Source: Heligmosomoides polygyrus polygyrus
Lineage: Eukaryota > Nematoda > Chromadorea > Rhabditida > Heligmosomidae
Assembly: GCA_947396885.1 (NCBI GenBank)
Contig: OX377204.1
Coordinates: 44,813,139 to 44,877,138 of the forward strand
DNA: 64,000 nucleotides
Direction of reading: 5' to 3'
Shown here: in pieces, positions 20,581 through 31,938 of the stretch
Layout of the letters: every line of letters starts with the position of its first letter
How positions within the stretch are numbered: the stretch's first letter is position 1
Notes under the pieces: generated by a model
What the model saw: only the letters and a program-made list of their open reading frames with translations
What the model was told of the DNA's origin: nothing
The model's database searches: none
Made by a program: the position numbers and the translations under genes

Positions 20581-20687
20581 ACCCACTTGTAAGCATGGGT
20601 GGTGGGATCATGATAATCGATTTCGGCCAAACTTAGCCATTTGACATGGAACACAGCTTTGGTTGATCGCGGCAGATTTTTCTAGGA
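20581..20687 (+). repeat. 107-bp direct repeat, copy 2
   Basis: Second copy of 20364-20470, directly abutting the copied 110-bp segment. Confidence 0.9.
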
Positions 20688-20860
20688 AGTGCAAAAACAC
20701 ATCACAGGTGAGTCGGGTCATAAACCTCCTGTCTCACCATGCCGCTCCTCTGCCCCCTGCGCCACAACTGCCCGGCCGACAGCGCAGTTTCCGGGCTACT
20801 TGAACTCGGAGCCTTGCTGAAAATGGTCCATAACTTCGTCCATACATATGCACAACAAAT
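20688..20860 (-). repeat. tRNA-like repeat S, copy 5 (inverted)
   Basis: Contains the reverse complement of the S core (CTCTGCCCCCTGCGCCACAACTG) and of CTCAAGTAG...GAAACTGCGCT. Confidence 0.55.
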
Positions 20861-20861
20861 G

Positions 20862-21010
20862 TGAGACCTACATCACGTGAAAGAGCTCGAGACGCTGATC
20901 ACAAATATGTGGACCAAATTTGCTAAATGGATCTCCCGAGCGAGTCGTGGCCGGCGGAATCCGAGATGTCTTCCGTATGTTAGGCGCGTTCAATCAGCGT
21001 CGGGTGCAGT
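20862..21010 (+). repeat. Inverted repeat pair E, left copy
   Basis: About 150 bp (ATCTCCCGAGCGAGTCGTGG, TTAGGCGCGTTCAATCAGCG) matching 24085-24225 in inverse orientation with scattered differences and one small insertion. The pair brackets 3.1 kb that includes an RTE-B copy. It could be the terminal repeats of a larger element or two separate repeats. Confidence 0.7.
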
Positions 21011-21049
21011 ATTGAGTAATCAGCGGTCAGGTTGTCAGTGCTGAGAGCA

Positions 21050-21130
21050 GCAGCTGCGACGCAGTGGTAGAGTGCTCGCTCCGCGGGATTGGGTTGATTG
21101 TTTCGGCTCCCGTATCCGACGGCTCTTTTG
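21050..21130 (+). repeat. Degenerate tRNA-like segment
   Basis: GACGCAGTGGTAGAGTGCTCGC resembles a tRNA D-arm/A box and GGTTGATTGTTTCGGCTCCC a weak T-arm. No stable cloverleaf can be drawn. Probably a SINE head. Confidence 0.4.
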
Positions 21131-21189
21131 CATTTTGTGACCTATGTTCGACGAGGACCTATAGTCTCATTTTTAGCACATTTTTGGGC

Positions 21190-21790
21190 GCTATGGCAGT
21201 TGGGGGAGGTCACCATAGCATTACTCCACCCCATCCCCGTACCGGTTCCCGCATGCCTGTCCCGCCTCCACTGGTCTCCTCCCCTCTTTACTGTACCCCT
21301 TCACGGGGGTCGAGCGTTCTACCCCCTCATGCCCCTGGCCCGCCCACTCCAAACCCCTGGACTTGCTCGAGAGTCCAGTGGCTGCCTTACGAGATAGTGG
21401 AGACGCAGACATTTGCCACGCCTCTGCTTAAAGGGCGGGGGGTAGAACGCCACTCCGCCACCCCTTCACTGGCCTTCCTTTGCTGGAGCCCCCTCCCCCT
21501 TATCTGGTCGGCCATTACTGCTCCCACCTTTACAGGTCTTCTCTTCACCGGTCCCGCCGTACTGATTCCCTTTCACTGACCACCTCCCCCTCCACCCTCT
21601 TTTCTGGCCCCTCATCACTGGTCCTTTACTTTACCGTTCTCCCTTCACTGCCCCCCCCCCTTTACCGCCCCATTACTGGTCCGCACTTCACTGATCACCC
21701 ATCGGTGACACCGCTTCTGAACCCAGACACCCATTGCGCAATATCGGTGGCAGTCTTCTGAACTCGACGCCCGTTACTCGACGTCTATGA
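21190..21790. repeat. Pyrimidine-rich low-complexity tract
   Basis: Strongly C/T-rich sequence with recurring CACTGGTC, TTCACTGAC and CTTTACCG words and a C13 run near 21650. Bases 21314-21450 are bounded by the inverted words GCGTTCTACCCCC and GGGGGTAGAACGC. The open frames on the plus strand (for example 21064-21579) reflect low complexity, not coding. Confidence 0.7.
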
Positions 21791-21856
21791 AAGGCCAGAT
21801 GGACCGTGGACGGAGAGACGGACGGACAGACACAACCGCTTACTCTTTTATATATT

Positions 21857-23084
21857 GTAGGATAGGATCTTCTTCTTATTATTCTTCAGCGTTTGTCCCG
21901 CATCGTCGCGGGGTCCGCTCTTCTGGTGTTACGACGCCACCTTTCCCGATCCTGCGCTTGATCAGGGTGGATACCAGCTACTTTCATGTCGTGTGTAACG
22001 TATCGGACCAACGCTGCTTCGGACGTCCTCTAGGGCGCTTTCCAGATACTTCCAACTCAAGGCCTATCTTGCGGACGCTGTCTTCTTTCCCACGCAGAAC
22101 GTGGCCGTGCCATCGCAAGCGAGCTTCGCGCATCTTGTCCGCTATCGGCGCGACACCGAAATTCTGCCGAATGGCATCATTTCTGATGAGGTCCATGCGC
22201 GTGACTCCAGCCGTCCAGCGCAGCATCTTCGTCTCCATGACGCTGAGGCGTGTTTCAACTTCCTTAGTCGCAGGCCAACACTCAGCGCTGTACATCGCTA
22301 CCGGGCGCACGACGGCTCTGTAAATCTTCGACTGCTCTGGTATATTCCTATCGCAGAGCACGCCAGTCAGCGAACGCCACTTGGAGCAAGCTGCACTCAC
22401 GCGTGAGTTCACTTCAACCATCAGACCGCCGTCAGACGCTATTGCTGATCCCAGGTATTTAAACACCGTAGTGCGTGCAAGTTCAGTACCGTTAATCTTA
22501 ATGGAGCCGGACTCTTTCACGTCAGTCGTTAGGTACTCGGTCTTCTTGACGTTCAATTTGAGTCCGAACCTCGCCAGACGGTCGCACCAAGCTTGCACCT
22601 GCCGCTCGAGATCGTCTCTCTCTTCGCAAGTGAGCATCACGTCATCAGCATAAAGCAGCGTCCATGGAACAGGCTGCTGAAGATCTCGCGTAATGGAATC
22701 TATGACGACAACAAAAAGGAGTGGAGAAAGCGCAGAACCCTGGTGCACCCCAACAGAGATGGGAAACTCCATTGAGGTTCCAGCTGCAGCTTGCACTCTA
22801 CTCTTTGGGCAAGAATAGAGCATCCGCACCCACTCTATAAGTTTCTCAGGTACGTTGTGTCGTCGCAAGGCGTATCATATAACCTCACGCGGTACGCGGT
22901 CGAAAACCTTCTCCAAGTCGAGAAAGGCGATATGCACCGGCTTCTGTCTCTCGCGATGCTTCTCCACCAGGAGGCGGGCGGCGTGTATAGCATCAATGGT
23001 CCCACAACCGACACAAAGCCGCACTGGTTGTCGGGGAGCTTGACGATTTCATGGTGTATGATAAGTCATATAGTAGGATAGGAT
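21857..23084 (-). mobile_element. RTE family B copy 3, 5'-truncated, with 12-bp target duplication
   Basis: GTAGGATAGGAT occurs at 21857-21868 and 23073-23084. The 3' tail (CTTCTTCTTATTATTCTTCAG on the plus strand) abuts the left copy. RTE sequence runs to about 23052, and some 20 bp of non-RTE filler separate it from the right duplication. It includes the RT core that copy 1 lacks. Confidence 0.88.
21984..23050 (-). pseudogene. RTE-B reverse transcriptase fragment with intact YADD core
   Basis: Reading leftward, AFLDLEK lies near 22920, then a TGA stop in place of a tryptophan codon near 22884, then a frame open for 294 codons (22868-21984). That frame holds GVHQGSALSPLLF, TLLYADDVML, LNVKKTEYL and the C-terminal MLRWTAGVT and RPRGRPKQRW blocks. 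It shows what the deletion in copy 1 removed. A frame change near 21990 separates it from the element's stop. Confidence 0.85.
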
Positions 23085-23161
23085 ATCCGCGCTTTTTATG
23101 CTTCCGAATTGGGCAAGGGAGGGAACTCCAGGATGTAGGCAATTTTAGCACGGGAGCGTCA

Positions 23162-23273
23162 CTTGAGCCACACCCTGGAATCCCTTACCCCGCCTAAATC
23201 TGTGCTCTCTTCCGAGAAAGCGGAGGAAAACACAGATTTAGACGGGGAAAGGGACTCTAGAGCCAGGCTCAAG
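23162..23273. repeat. 112-bp palindromic MITE
   Basis: Arms of about 43 bp (CTTGAGCC...CCGCCTAAATCTGTG and its imperfect inverse ending GGCTCAAG) flank a loop of about 26 bp. It should fold into a hairpin. It is followed by a 15-base C run at 23339-23353. Confidence 0.75.
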
Positions 23274-23384
23274 CGTGGGGTGCGATTTCCGCCAAAAATT
23301 TACGACCCCCCTCATCAGAAGGGTTTTGGTACAACCTTCCCCCCCCCCCCCCCTTCGAGAGAATAGATGAACTTAAATGTTAAG

Positions 23385-23870
23385 TTGTCCCTTAGCCTTC
23401 AATTTGCAGCAGAAAAAAAAATCAGGCCTCTTCTAAGCAACCTTTCATCCGATCATGTAGATTGATTTTCCTGAATTTTTCTCTTATTTTTTCAAAAAGA
23501 AAATATTTCCTAAGCAAGGCTACCACTAGAGCTAAAACAGGAGTTCATCACAGCACAGATTCTGTTTAGCACTTGCTCAAAAAAATCAAGTCTTACCTAT
23601 GCGGTCTTCCTTGCCATCAGGTGAGGTCATGCTCAATTTTTTTCCAAAATAAAGAATGTCTACTTAAACAAAACGATTTCTAGAGCAGCCGTGTTATTTA
23701 GGAAGACGATAATTTTTATTTCATAACTATTCCAGGATCGGCCTTTTCCTAAGCGATTTTCCTTTCGATCAGGTGAGGTAATGCCTAATTTTTTTTTCCA
23801 AAATAAAGATTTTCTACCTGAACGGAACGATCTCTAGAGCTGAAATATAGCTTCGCAAAGCTCAATCTTT
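23385..23870. repeat. Imperfect tandem AT-rich repeats
   Basis: Two related blocks, 23600-23700 and 23745-23845, share ATCAGGTGAGGT, CCAAAATAAAGA and CGATTTCTAGAGC-like words at a spacing of about 145 bp. No coding signal. Confidence 0.6.
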
Positions 23871-24084
23871 GATTGATACATAATAAAAAAATGCAGCCTA
23901 TCTGGAGCGAGTTTTCGCCGCGCGCGAGGCGAACTCAAAATAACCATCTCCTCGAATTATATGCACCGGAGGTGGGCTCTCAAATACCTGAGCAGAGCTA
24001 TCCAAAGCAGTTTATGCAGTTACAGAAGCGTTATGCAGTTACAGCCGCGGCTGCCGCGCGCTTTTGTATGTTCAGCTTGCTTCC

Positions 24085-24225
24085 CCTGCGCCCAACGCTG
24101 ATTGAACGCGCCTAACACACGGAAGACATCGCGGCTTCCGCTGGCCACAACTCGCTCGGGAGATCCATTCGGCAAATTTGGTCTACATATCGAGCTATTT
24201 CACGTGGTATAGGTTTCAATCCGAA
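24085..24225 (-). repeat. Inverted repeat pair E, right copy
   Basis: Inverse of 20862-21010; see that entry. Confidence 0.7.
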
Positions 24226-24289
24226 GTTCCGTGCGAAGCTGACGACATTCCCTGGTTAGTATCTTCCCTTGTTGACTATTTTGTGATTA

Positions 24290-24900
24290 TGAATTTTTTT
24301 TTTGAAACGACCCCAGCTGGGTTCTGAACATACCTTGGTGCTTATCAGAGCAGCTGAAATCTCTTGAACACGATTAGATACTAATAATGTTTGAGGCTGC
24401 AAGGAGTTGTCATAGACCTGTAAGTCTCAATGTTTCCATCTTGAAGGAAACTATGCTGCAGCCATCTAAATAGCAGGTAAAAAGGGAGTTGTTACTGCCA
24501 AGAAGTGTTATGGAAGCAATTTCGGCACCGTGTAAGTAATGAAGGCTACCACATGAAGCTTCTCCATTTGAAACGCTGTTCCCTGCAGCGTGTTCGAACG
24601 AACGAACACGGGAAACTGTCCATAAACTCAGCATTTCACATTTAGGTCCTCGAAGGATTTCCTAATAATAATGGAGCTGAAACTAGTAAATCCTCATAAA
24701 ATTGTTACCACTGCAATCGTCACAAGCCGGAGAATACGAAGTTTTATGTGGCATTTCCTGCGAGGTAGGCAATGAGGCTAAAACCGAATTAAATCGAATT
24801 CTATGGTTTTCAGATTAGCTAGGAATACAGTATCCTTCGGGTATAATTATTTGAGCGGGTACGCCACTCCGAGCAGAATATAGGTCAGCAAAGCTAACTT
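24290..24900 (-). repeat. Dispersed repeat D, copy 2 (uninterrupted)
   Basis: Inverted copy of 12720-13277 plus 16242-16330. It reads straight through the position where copy 1 holds the RTE-B insertion, and so serves as a paralogous empty site. Confidence 0.82.
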
Positions 24901-25261
24901 TTCTAACATTTACTAGGCGTTTTCATTTCATCTGATAGATCGTTCGATTCTGATCCCGAATATGAAGTTTGCTTGTAAAAGCACGCAATTTGAAGAGCGC
25001 AACTAAAAAGTGGCGGAAAATGTGTTTTTTGCGTTTTTCCTGCCCATGGACCAAAGAACACAGCCGGTATTATGGCAATGGGAAAAAGAGAGTATTGCTG
25101 CTTAATTTTACTTTTTTGCCGTGCTACGAAAGGAAATGTTTATGAACATGAGGAAGTATGTGTGCAGGATACCCGAAAAGTAGAACAGCTACGAAAGAAT
25201 TGACGGCTGCAACACACAGACTTGTGCTTTTCGGCGCAGTCACATAAAAACGAAGGTTTAC

Positions 25262-25764
25262 CAGGTAGTGGTGATTTGTGATGTTGACGCGCAAATTTTG
25301 AAGGACAGATCCATGTGTTTCCACAGACCAGTAAGCGGAATGCAAATCAGGCTGTCTCGCGAAAGCGTGTTCCTCTTCTTGGGAAGCATTACTCACACTG
25401 TGGCACAGTACATAGGCGAGCGCATTCTTTTCGATCTGCTCGATTGTTGAGCCTTTTCATGTCCTAAACTATGAAAGGACTAACACCGCTGTGACGTCAT
25501 TGTAACTGGGGGCTCCAGGCAGTTCTCTCCTGACCAACTGATCGCTCTGAGTGTAGGGACAGGCGGGTACCTGAGAATGAAAATTTTGGAGCGCATAGCC
25601 GACAGGGCCTCCTGCAAGCTCATGTCTTTCTTTATAGAAGAATACCTGACACGCAAACGGTTGGGGTTTTAAGAGATACGTCGTTGACAGGATGTCCCAC
25701 TGAGCAAAACTCCCAGCAGAGAGGATCATGGATGCCACGTCGTCCGGGTCAGTAGTGACCTGAC
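25262..25764 (-). CDS. Two possible exons of an unidentified gene
   Basis: On the minus strand, CTTTTAG precedes an open segment at 25764-25571 (reading DPDDVASMILSAGSFAQWD and later ERHELAGGPVGYALQNF). It ends at a CAG/GTACCC donor. After an intron of 219 bp ending in GAGACAG, a second segment at 25351-25262 (DLHSAYWSVETHGSVLQNL) ends at CTG/GTAAAC. Phases agree (0 and 0), and composition looks protein-like. I do not recognise the family. Unspliced reading past 25262 also stays open to 25124 and is hydrophobic. No promoter or start codon could be assigned. Confidence 0.3.
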
Positions 25765-25911
25765 CTAAAAGGAACTACTTGTACGGGAAATCTATAAATT
25801 AATTAGTGGAAAACAATGGCCAAAGGCGAAACTATGTACCACAGGTTATTCATTCGTTTACGTAACTCTGGCGATTGTTTTAACAGACGTACTGAGTTGA
25901 GCGCGGCTCTA

Positions 25912-27530
25912 TTATTGCTTGAAATCCTCTGTAAATCTGTTAGTGCCCACTAGGTGTGTGCGAAAATATGTAGTGAAAAACCGCCACTGACTCGAGCAAA
26001 ATGTAGAACCATTCGAAAATTTACAGAATTTTAAGAAGGTCCCTCTCTTACGTAGAATGTACCCATCAGGTTCAAGCTTGAGGTTCGCGAATCGAAGAGG
26101 GGGGGGGGTGTATTCTCCCTTCACTTTGGAAAAGGAATGTCGCATATTTTTGAGTTTTTAGGTGGTGTTTGAATCCCTTTAAAAGTAGGTCTCTGTTCAT
26201 GTCTGGCCTAGACAGTGAAGAAAATCGCGCGAAGCTTCGCTCGCTGGAGAAAACAAGTTATGAGCGCAAAACTGAATGCTTTCGGTTTTGAATGGTGATT
26301 GTTCTACAGTCAAAAACAGAGATTTTCAGCTAATAGTCTTCAAATCAATTGGGACCAGTTCGATTTCTACAGATTTTTCGAGCACGTCGTGGGCAAGACA
26401 CATTTTTCTACCCGAAGTAGCGACGTCTGCGTCTGAAGTTGTGCTTTATAACATTTTGAGTGAAAATTAAGTTAATTCTTACTTAAGAGTTCTTCCAACA
26501 AAAATCTTTTGAAGCGCTTCTCGAATCGATGGCAGAGTTATCAGCGAAGGGTGGAATTGTCACGGAAAGATTTTCTCCCATCTGAAGGAAAGAACATGAC
26601 AGAGTGAAATTGCACCCCATAAAATTTCTAGCCGGGATTATCACACAGAAAAAAGGCAAGCCTCTATGCTGCGCTGTTCGATATGATGAGGAGGAGGTCT
26701 TATTCAAAGTTCTCGTTTTCATGAGAACAAAATTATTTTCTACTTGAAGCAGACCACCTAGACAGTTAAAAATTTGTTTCGAAAAAACAAGTCGTGTAAA
26801 ATGCACTATGTAAAACAATGATTTTCTGATACAATCTTCTATATGATCAGGAGGAGGGAGTCCTGCTCTTGCCTCATTTGCCGAAAAAAGTCCCAAAGAT
26901 TGAACCCCTAATCACATAAAATCGAACCCCATAACCACGTAGAAGCTCCCATTTTTAGAATTTGCTTTTCAAAATACAGAATCCACATTTCTTCCAGTTG
27001 TCAACGCTCCATGAATTTTCCACAGCCTCCAAAACTCTCTAATTATTGCAATTTAAGTCCAAGACTTGAGTTTTTGTTGGTTACAGTTTTGATTTCTGAG
27101 CTTGTTTCCTTCAGATAAGAGAAAATTGGCCGCGCGAGAAGTCCATCTTCCGCGTGCAATCAACGAATTCAAAGCTTGCGGTAGTCAGCACTTAAACTGT
27201 CATGACGCGGAGTGTTTTTAGGAACTCTAAAAAACTAAATGTGCGTTCAGAACTAGGGGAAATGATGTCTAAGCTCTGAAAAACTGCTTGTAAAAATGGC
27301 ATGTGATTCCATGTGATTTGGAGTGTTCCGTTTTTGCGAAATTTTTTCGCCAAATGATGCAAAATCGAGGCGCCTGGTCATACAGAAGATCGCTTCAAAA
27401 AATCATGATTTTTTATATTACCCATTGTACAAGACTTGCTGTTTTTTGTGGCGAAATTTTAACTGTATAGGTGGTGCGCTTCAGGACGAAGACAATTTTA
27501 TTTCATGAAAAACGAGGATTTTGAGAGAAC
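25912..27530. repeat. Fragments of AT-rich dispersed repeats
   Basis: Bases 26640-26790 (minus sense) and 27440-27560 (plus sense) share ACTGTATAGGTGGT, GAAGACAATTTTATTTCATGA-like and TCGTATCGA-like words with each other and with 1600-1650. An open frame on the minus strand at 26483-26896 lies inside this repeat. A G9 run occurs near 26100. Confidence 0.45.
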
Positions 27531-29570
27531 CTTCCCGTAATCGTATCGAAGACCACGGCTGATAAGCTTGATTTTTTACTGTATAAAAATCAGGGCATGA
27601 ATTTTTATGGTATATTTTTACTCTGACGTCCTTTCCTTGAGAACGGAAAAAATTATTTCCGTCACAAGTCCATCCGTTGGTTTCGCCCCAGTCGCTTCAA
27701 AAAAAAAAAAAACGTTATCGGGGAAGCACCTAAGTCAGCGTTAGAAATGAACACTTGAAATTTTACGCAATACAATTTCAGAGTAAAATACACAGACGTC
27801 GCTCCTTCAGGTAGATATATATGCCTTGTCTATGACATCCTACCATATATAATCGGCTAATGTCACGTGTCCGTCACTGGAGGGGACCGGAGCAAGGAAT
27901 GCCTGCGACAGTGCGGCGTATGCCAGCCGGGCTTAAAGATGGGCGATTGCTGGCGAAGTATATCGTTGGCGGCGGATCGCCCAAGTTTACGAGATATTCA
28001 GCGGGCAACGCGTCAGGATATGAGTGGGAATCAAGGTGGCGAAGACGTCCAACTTGTGTAGGGATTTCGAGTAAAGGGAACCACTAAGTAGAAGGGTGAC
28101 CAGTGAAGAACTGATCAGCAAAGGGAGACTACTACAGGGGGGGGGAGACAAGGGGACCAGTATTTTCCCATAATATCGACCAATAGGCGTCGGATTTTTG
28201 AAGATGGGCCACAGAAGTTGTGGCACGTATGTCGGGGTGCAGAAGGAGTGTCATAGACGCCGCGGCAACATGGTGGCACGTGAATCGGGACTCAGTGTCA
28301 CGTGTGAGGCTTGACTCTCACTCTGTTTCTTTGCAAGCACATAGTTAGCACATAGGGAAGTATGAGCGGGTGGGGGAGAGAGGTAGAGGGAGGGAGTGAT
28401 TACTAGATTCGGAGGAGTATTATTGCCGCCTGACCGTAAACGGTGTCGATCGGTCGACCAATACTGACTAATTTTAATTATGTTTCTGCAGATTAAGCAC
28501 TTCGTCATGTCAGGATTGTCATGATATGTTTCTCGCCACGTAAAGAAAGGCCCTTCGGGCAACAAATCGCGTACATGAGATAGAGGGTGGATGGGCTTCA
28601 TAGGAGCAGTGAAGAATCTGCCCTACTATATCCCGCTGTACTAATCTATACAGTAAAACCGGTTCTTTACTTAATAAAAGTAAGAAGGTCTAAACGAGAA
28701 TGGGAGAAGATTGGGGTTGTTCTTCTCTCGAGATTTGGGGGCTTCGCCCCAACCAGACGTTTGGCGACTGCTAGGCCGCTGAACGTCTCGTGCTCGAAAA
28801 ATCTGTAAAAATCTAACCTGTCATGATTAATTTGAAGGTTGCTACTACAAAAACCTTTTTTTACCTGTGTTAAAAACTTTAAAGAATTCAATTCTGTGCT
28901 CATAAGATGTCCTCTTCAGTGAGCGAAACTACGCGCGACTCTCTGCTATGACGAAGTCACACGTGGGAAAACATCCTGATAAAAATCAAGATAGATACGA
29001 AATAAAACAGTGATGAAGAAGAGGGGTTCGTATCCAATGCGCTCAGGAAGAGCGTTCGTAAATTTTCAGCAAAATCGAACCACACGCTTGTCCCTGGTAC
29101 TATGCTGTTTTCTTACACGAGTTAAAGATTGGCTTGGCCAAGACTAAAGAAAGTAGACGAAGCCCACATCACATTTGTGCATCGTTACGTTAAAGTTCAG
29201 TCGAGATTTGGATGCAGTAAAAAAATAGTCTAGCGAAGAAAAAATGCAACTCTGGGGAGAAATGAAATAAAAACTCTACATAGAAGTACTGACATGAAAT
29301 GCTGTGAACGAGGCATTCAAAACGGCGAAATCCTTGTTCAGAATAGGCGACCGAGCAAGGGGTCAGATTAACGCAACGCCAAAAGTGACGTTCCCCTAGG
29401 TTCTACAATGCAGAAAAAGTTTCAAAAATATCGCACGTCTGGTCTCTCAGCTATCGCAAAGTTCTAGTTCACTTTCAAAGCATCACTGTGATTGCTGGTG
29501 GTCTTCTTTCGGTGGTTTTCATGGAAGAATCCAGTAGACAAGCCAGTACATAAAAATTTGATGGGAATAT
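27531..29570. other. No supported gene
   Basis: Contains poly-A and G-rich runs (27701-27713, 28139-28148) and a small GC hairpin with a UUCG-type loop at 28737-28750 (GGGGGCTTCGCCCC). Open frames at 27860-28087 and 28251-28601 have no recognised domain. Confidence 0.4.
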
Positions 29571-29587
29571 GAGGACAAACTATAATA

Positions 29588-31184
29588 CTTCTTCTTCAGC
29601 GTCTGTCGCGCTTCAGAACGGGTCCCACTATTCTGGTGTCATGGCGCCACCTTTTCCGATCCAGCGGTAGATCAGGGTGGACACAAGCAACCTTTAAGTC
29701 CATGTGGAACGTATCAGACCAGCGCTGCTTCGGGCGCCCTCTAAGCCGCTTTCCAGACACTTCCAACTTAAGATCTTGCGGATGCTGCCTTCTTTTCCAC
29801 GCAAAATGTGGCCGTACCATTGTAAGCAAAATTCGAACATGTTGTCAGCTATCAGCAACGGCACCAAACTTCTGCCGAATCGCATCATTTCGGATGCGGT
29901 CCACGGGCGTGACTCCAGCCGTCCAGCGCAGCATCTTCGTCTCCATGACGCTGAGGCGCGTTTCAGCTTCCTTAGTCGCAGGCCAACACTCAGTGTCGTA
30001 CATTGCTACTGGTCGCACGACTGCTCTGTAGATCTTCGATTTCAGGTGCTCTGGTATCTTCTTATTGCAGAGCACGCCAGCCAACAAGCGCCACTTGGAC
30101 CAAGCTGCACTCACGCGTGAACTCGACTCTTTAGACAAGAGTACAATTCTCACCCACTCTATGGGCCCTGCAGGAACTCCATGATGTCGCAGGGCGTAGC
30201 ATATCACTTCACGCGGTACGCGGTTAAAGACCTTATCAAGGTCGGGGAAGCCGATATGCACAGGCTTCTGTTTCTCGCGGTGTTTCTTGCTTTCCTCAAG
30301 CGAATCTGAAAGTAACTGGAACAGTCTGCAGGACTGCCCTTCTTCTTCCAAATCGGAATCGTGGCGCTTTGCGCCAACCCTTTTTCCCGCTACAACCTGA
30401 CTGAAGAACACCGCCAACCACTCAGCGGAACACCAAAACTTTGAATTTAATACATCAGCCGCCATGTCGTCGGACACAGTTGCTTTGCCTGGCCTCATCT
30501 TCTTCAGAGCCGCTTCTGTCTCCTCCACGGTGATCTTCTGGAGATTAGAGCCGTTGAGAGGATAGCTGGATGAGGGAATTCTACTGTAGAGAGTTTCTCA
30601 AAGTAATTGCGCTATCGCTCCAGCGCCTTCTTGCGGTCCATAAGAAGATCGCCGTCCTCATCATTGATGCCGAAAAACTTCTCAATATCCTCGGCCTCCG
30701 ACGATGATGATATTCTTGGTAGGTCGGTACAGATACCGCTCACTATCGCGTGACTCCAGTTTCTCGTTGACATCTCCAAAATGAGTGACTTTTGCAACAG
30801 CCACCGCCTTTTTTGCAGCATTCCTCGCTTCTTGGTACTTCTGCCAGTTATCGGCTGTCTTTTTGCCCAGAAACGCGTGATAGAGCGACTTCTTCTCTCG
30901 CACTTTTGCGTTCACGTCGTCTGTCCACAGCGATGCCTGCTTGTCGAACTGGCTTCGTCCAGGCTTCGTAATGCAGAGCTCCGACTGTGCAGCATGACGT
31001 ATCGCGTCGGTTGCCTTTTTCCAAGTTTCGTCGACAGTCGTGACTGTCGGTAACCGCACGCGAGAAATCACAGCTGCTTCCTTCTCTCTCATTCGCCACC
31101 ACTTGATTCTTGGTGCACCGCATTGCTCGACCTGCTTCAGCCTTGGAGGGGTGATCTCCAAAGTGCAGATCACCGGTCGATGCC
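29588..31184 (-). pseudogene. RTE-B linker, RT and C-terminus, with RT core deleted
   Basis: Read leftward from 31173: linker (IKWWRMREKEAAVISRVRL), then the pre-RT segment (AALKKMRPGKATVSDDM), KPVHIGFPDLDKVFNRVPRE, then an abrupt jump from the WVRI motif to RVSAAWSKWR, then the C-terminal MLRWTAGVT block. The jump near 30125 removes the GxxQGSxxSP and YADD motifs (about 170 residues compared with copy 3). The joined ends share the short word GAGTTCA/GAATTCA, consistent with a microhomology deletion. Frameshifts occur near 29880, 30540 and 30700. Confidence 0.85.
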
Positions 31185-31938
31185 GGGGGGGGGGGGGGGT
31201 GGGACCGTTTTATACCGCGTGACCCTTCGGGGGGGGGCAGTCGTTCGGTACACCGTGCTGCCCGCCGCCCACTTCCCGCCCTGCCAGCGCCGCCCTATTT
31301 GGACAAGTTTGCTGCGCGCGAAACCGTTGTTAATTGGCGTGAAGCTGTCCAAAAGCCTAGCAGCTGGTAGGAGACTATTAGGAAGCGCTCGGGGAGCTCT
31401 GAAGTTATTTTACAGTCGGTTCGGTTATGTAGGCAGTTGAGGGAAGAAGAACGTCGCTCTTCTCTCTAGATTCTTTCAATTTTCATCTAGAGACTATGGT
31501 TGATTCCGGTCAGGAGTCTTACATTGAAGGCTTATTATAATTGTGCGCAAAACCGGCTCACCACCCTCTTTTTCCAAGAATCAGACAATTCCTCTTGTAT
31601 TGAAGAACTTTCTAGTGGATGTCGAGTTTTTGTCATGACATATCTCGCTGGGATGTTGCTGTATTTGTCGGAAATTGCGGACGGACGACGCCTTAGTACT
31701 GAGCAATATGGCGGGACCTGAAGAAAGCCTTGGCGCTGCAGCTGAAAGCTCTTTTCCTCCAAATATGGTGAAAAGATTCTGACTTCTGTCTCAAGAACGA
31801 AATCAGTTCAGGATAGAGCTACAGGGCCAAGGGAAGTGATTAGAAATGCGATGCCTCCATGGTATGGCAGGGACCCGGACATCATGTCCTCGGTGCGCCC
31901 CTCGCCCCGCCCCTCTCTGAGGGCGGTGTACCCAACGA
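31185..31938. mobile_element. Unclassified ~750-bp insertion in RTE-B copy 4
   Basis: RTE-B reading stops at a 15-base G run (31185-31199) and resumes near 31939 at the adjacent position of the same element, so about 750 bp were inserted. The left part is GC-rich (TGGGACCGTTTTATACCGCG, CAGTCGTTCGGTACACCG) and the right part AT-richer. No coding capacity or clear terminal inverted repeat was found. Exact ends are blurred by the G run. Confidence 0.6.

Noticed and set aside
21064..21579. 171-codon proline/serine-rich frame
   Set aside because: Pyrimidine-rich low complexity keeps several frames open; no homology recognisable.
26483..26896. 137-codon minus-strand frame
   Set aside because: Overlaps dispersed AT-rich repeat fragments also found near 1600 and 27460; no conserved reading.
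27867..28061. Cysteine-containing short frame (CLRQCGVCQPGLKMGDCW)
   Set aside because: Suggestive of a small secreted protein exon but lacks a signal peptide, splice sites or any recognised cysteine pattern.
28251..28601. 116-codon minus-strand frame
   Set aside because: No recognised motif; the second half is low complexity.
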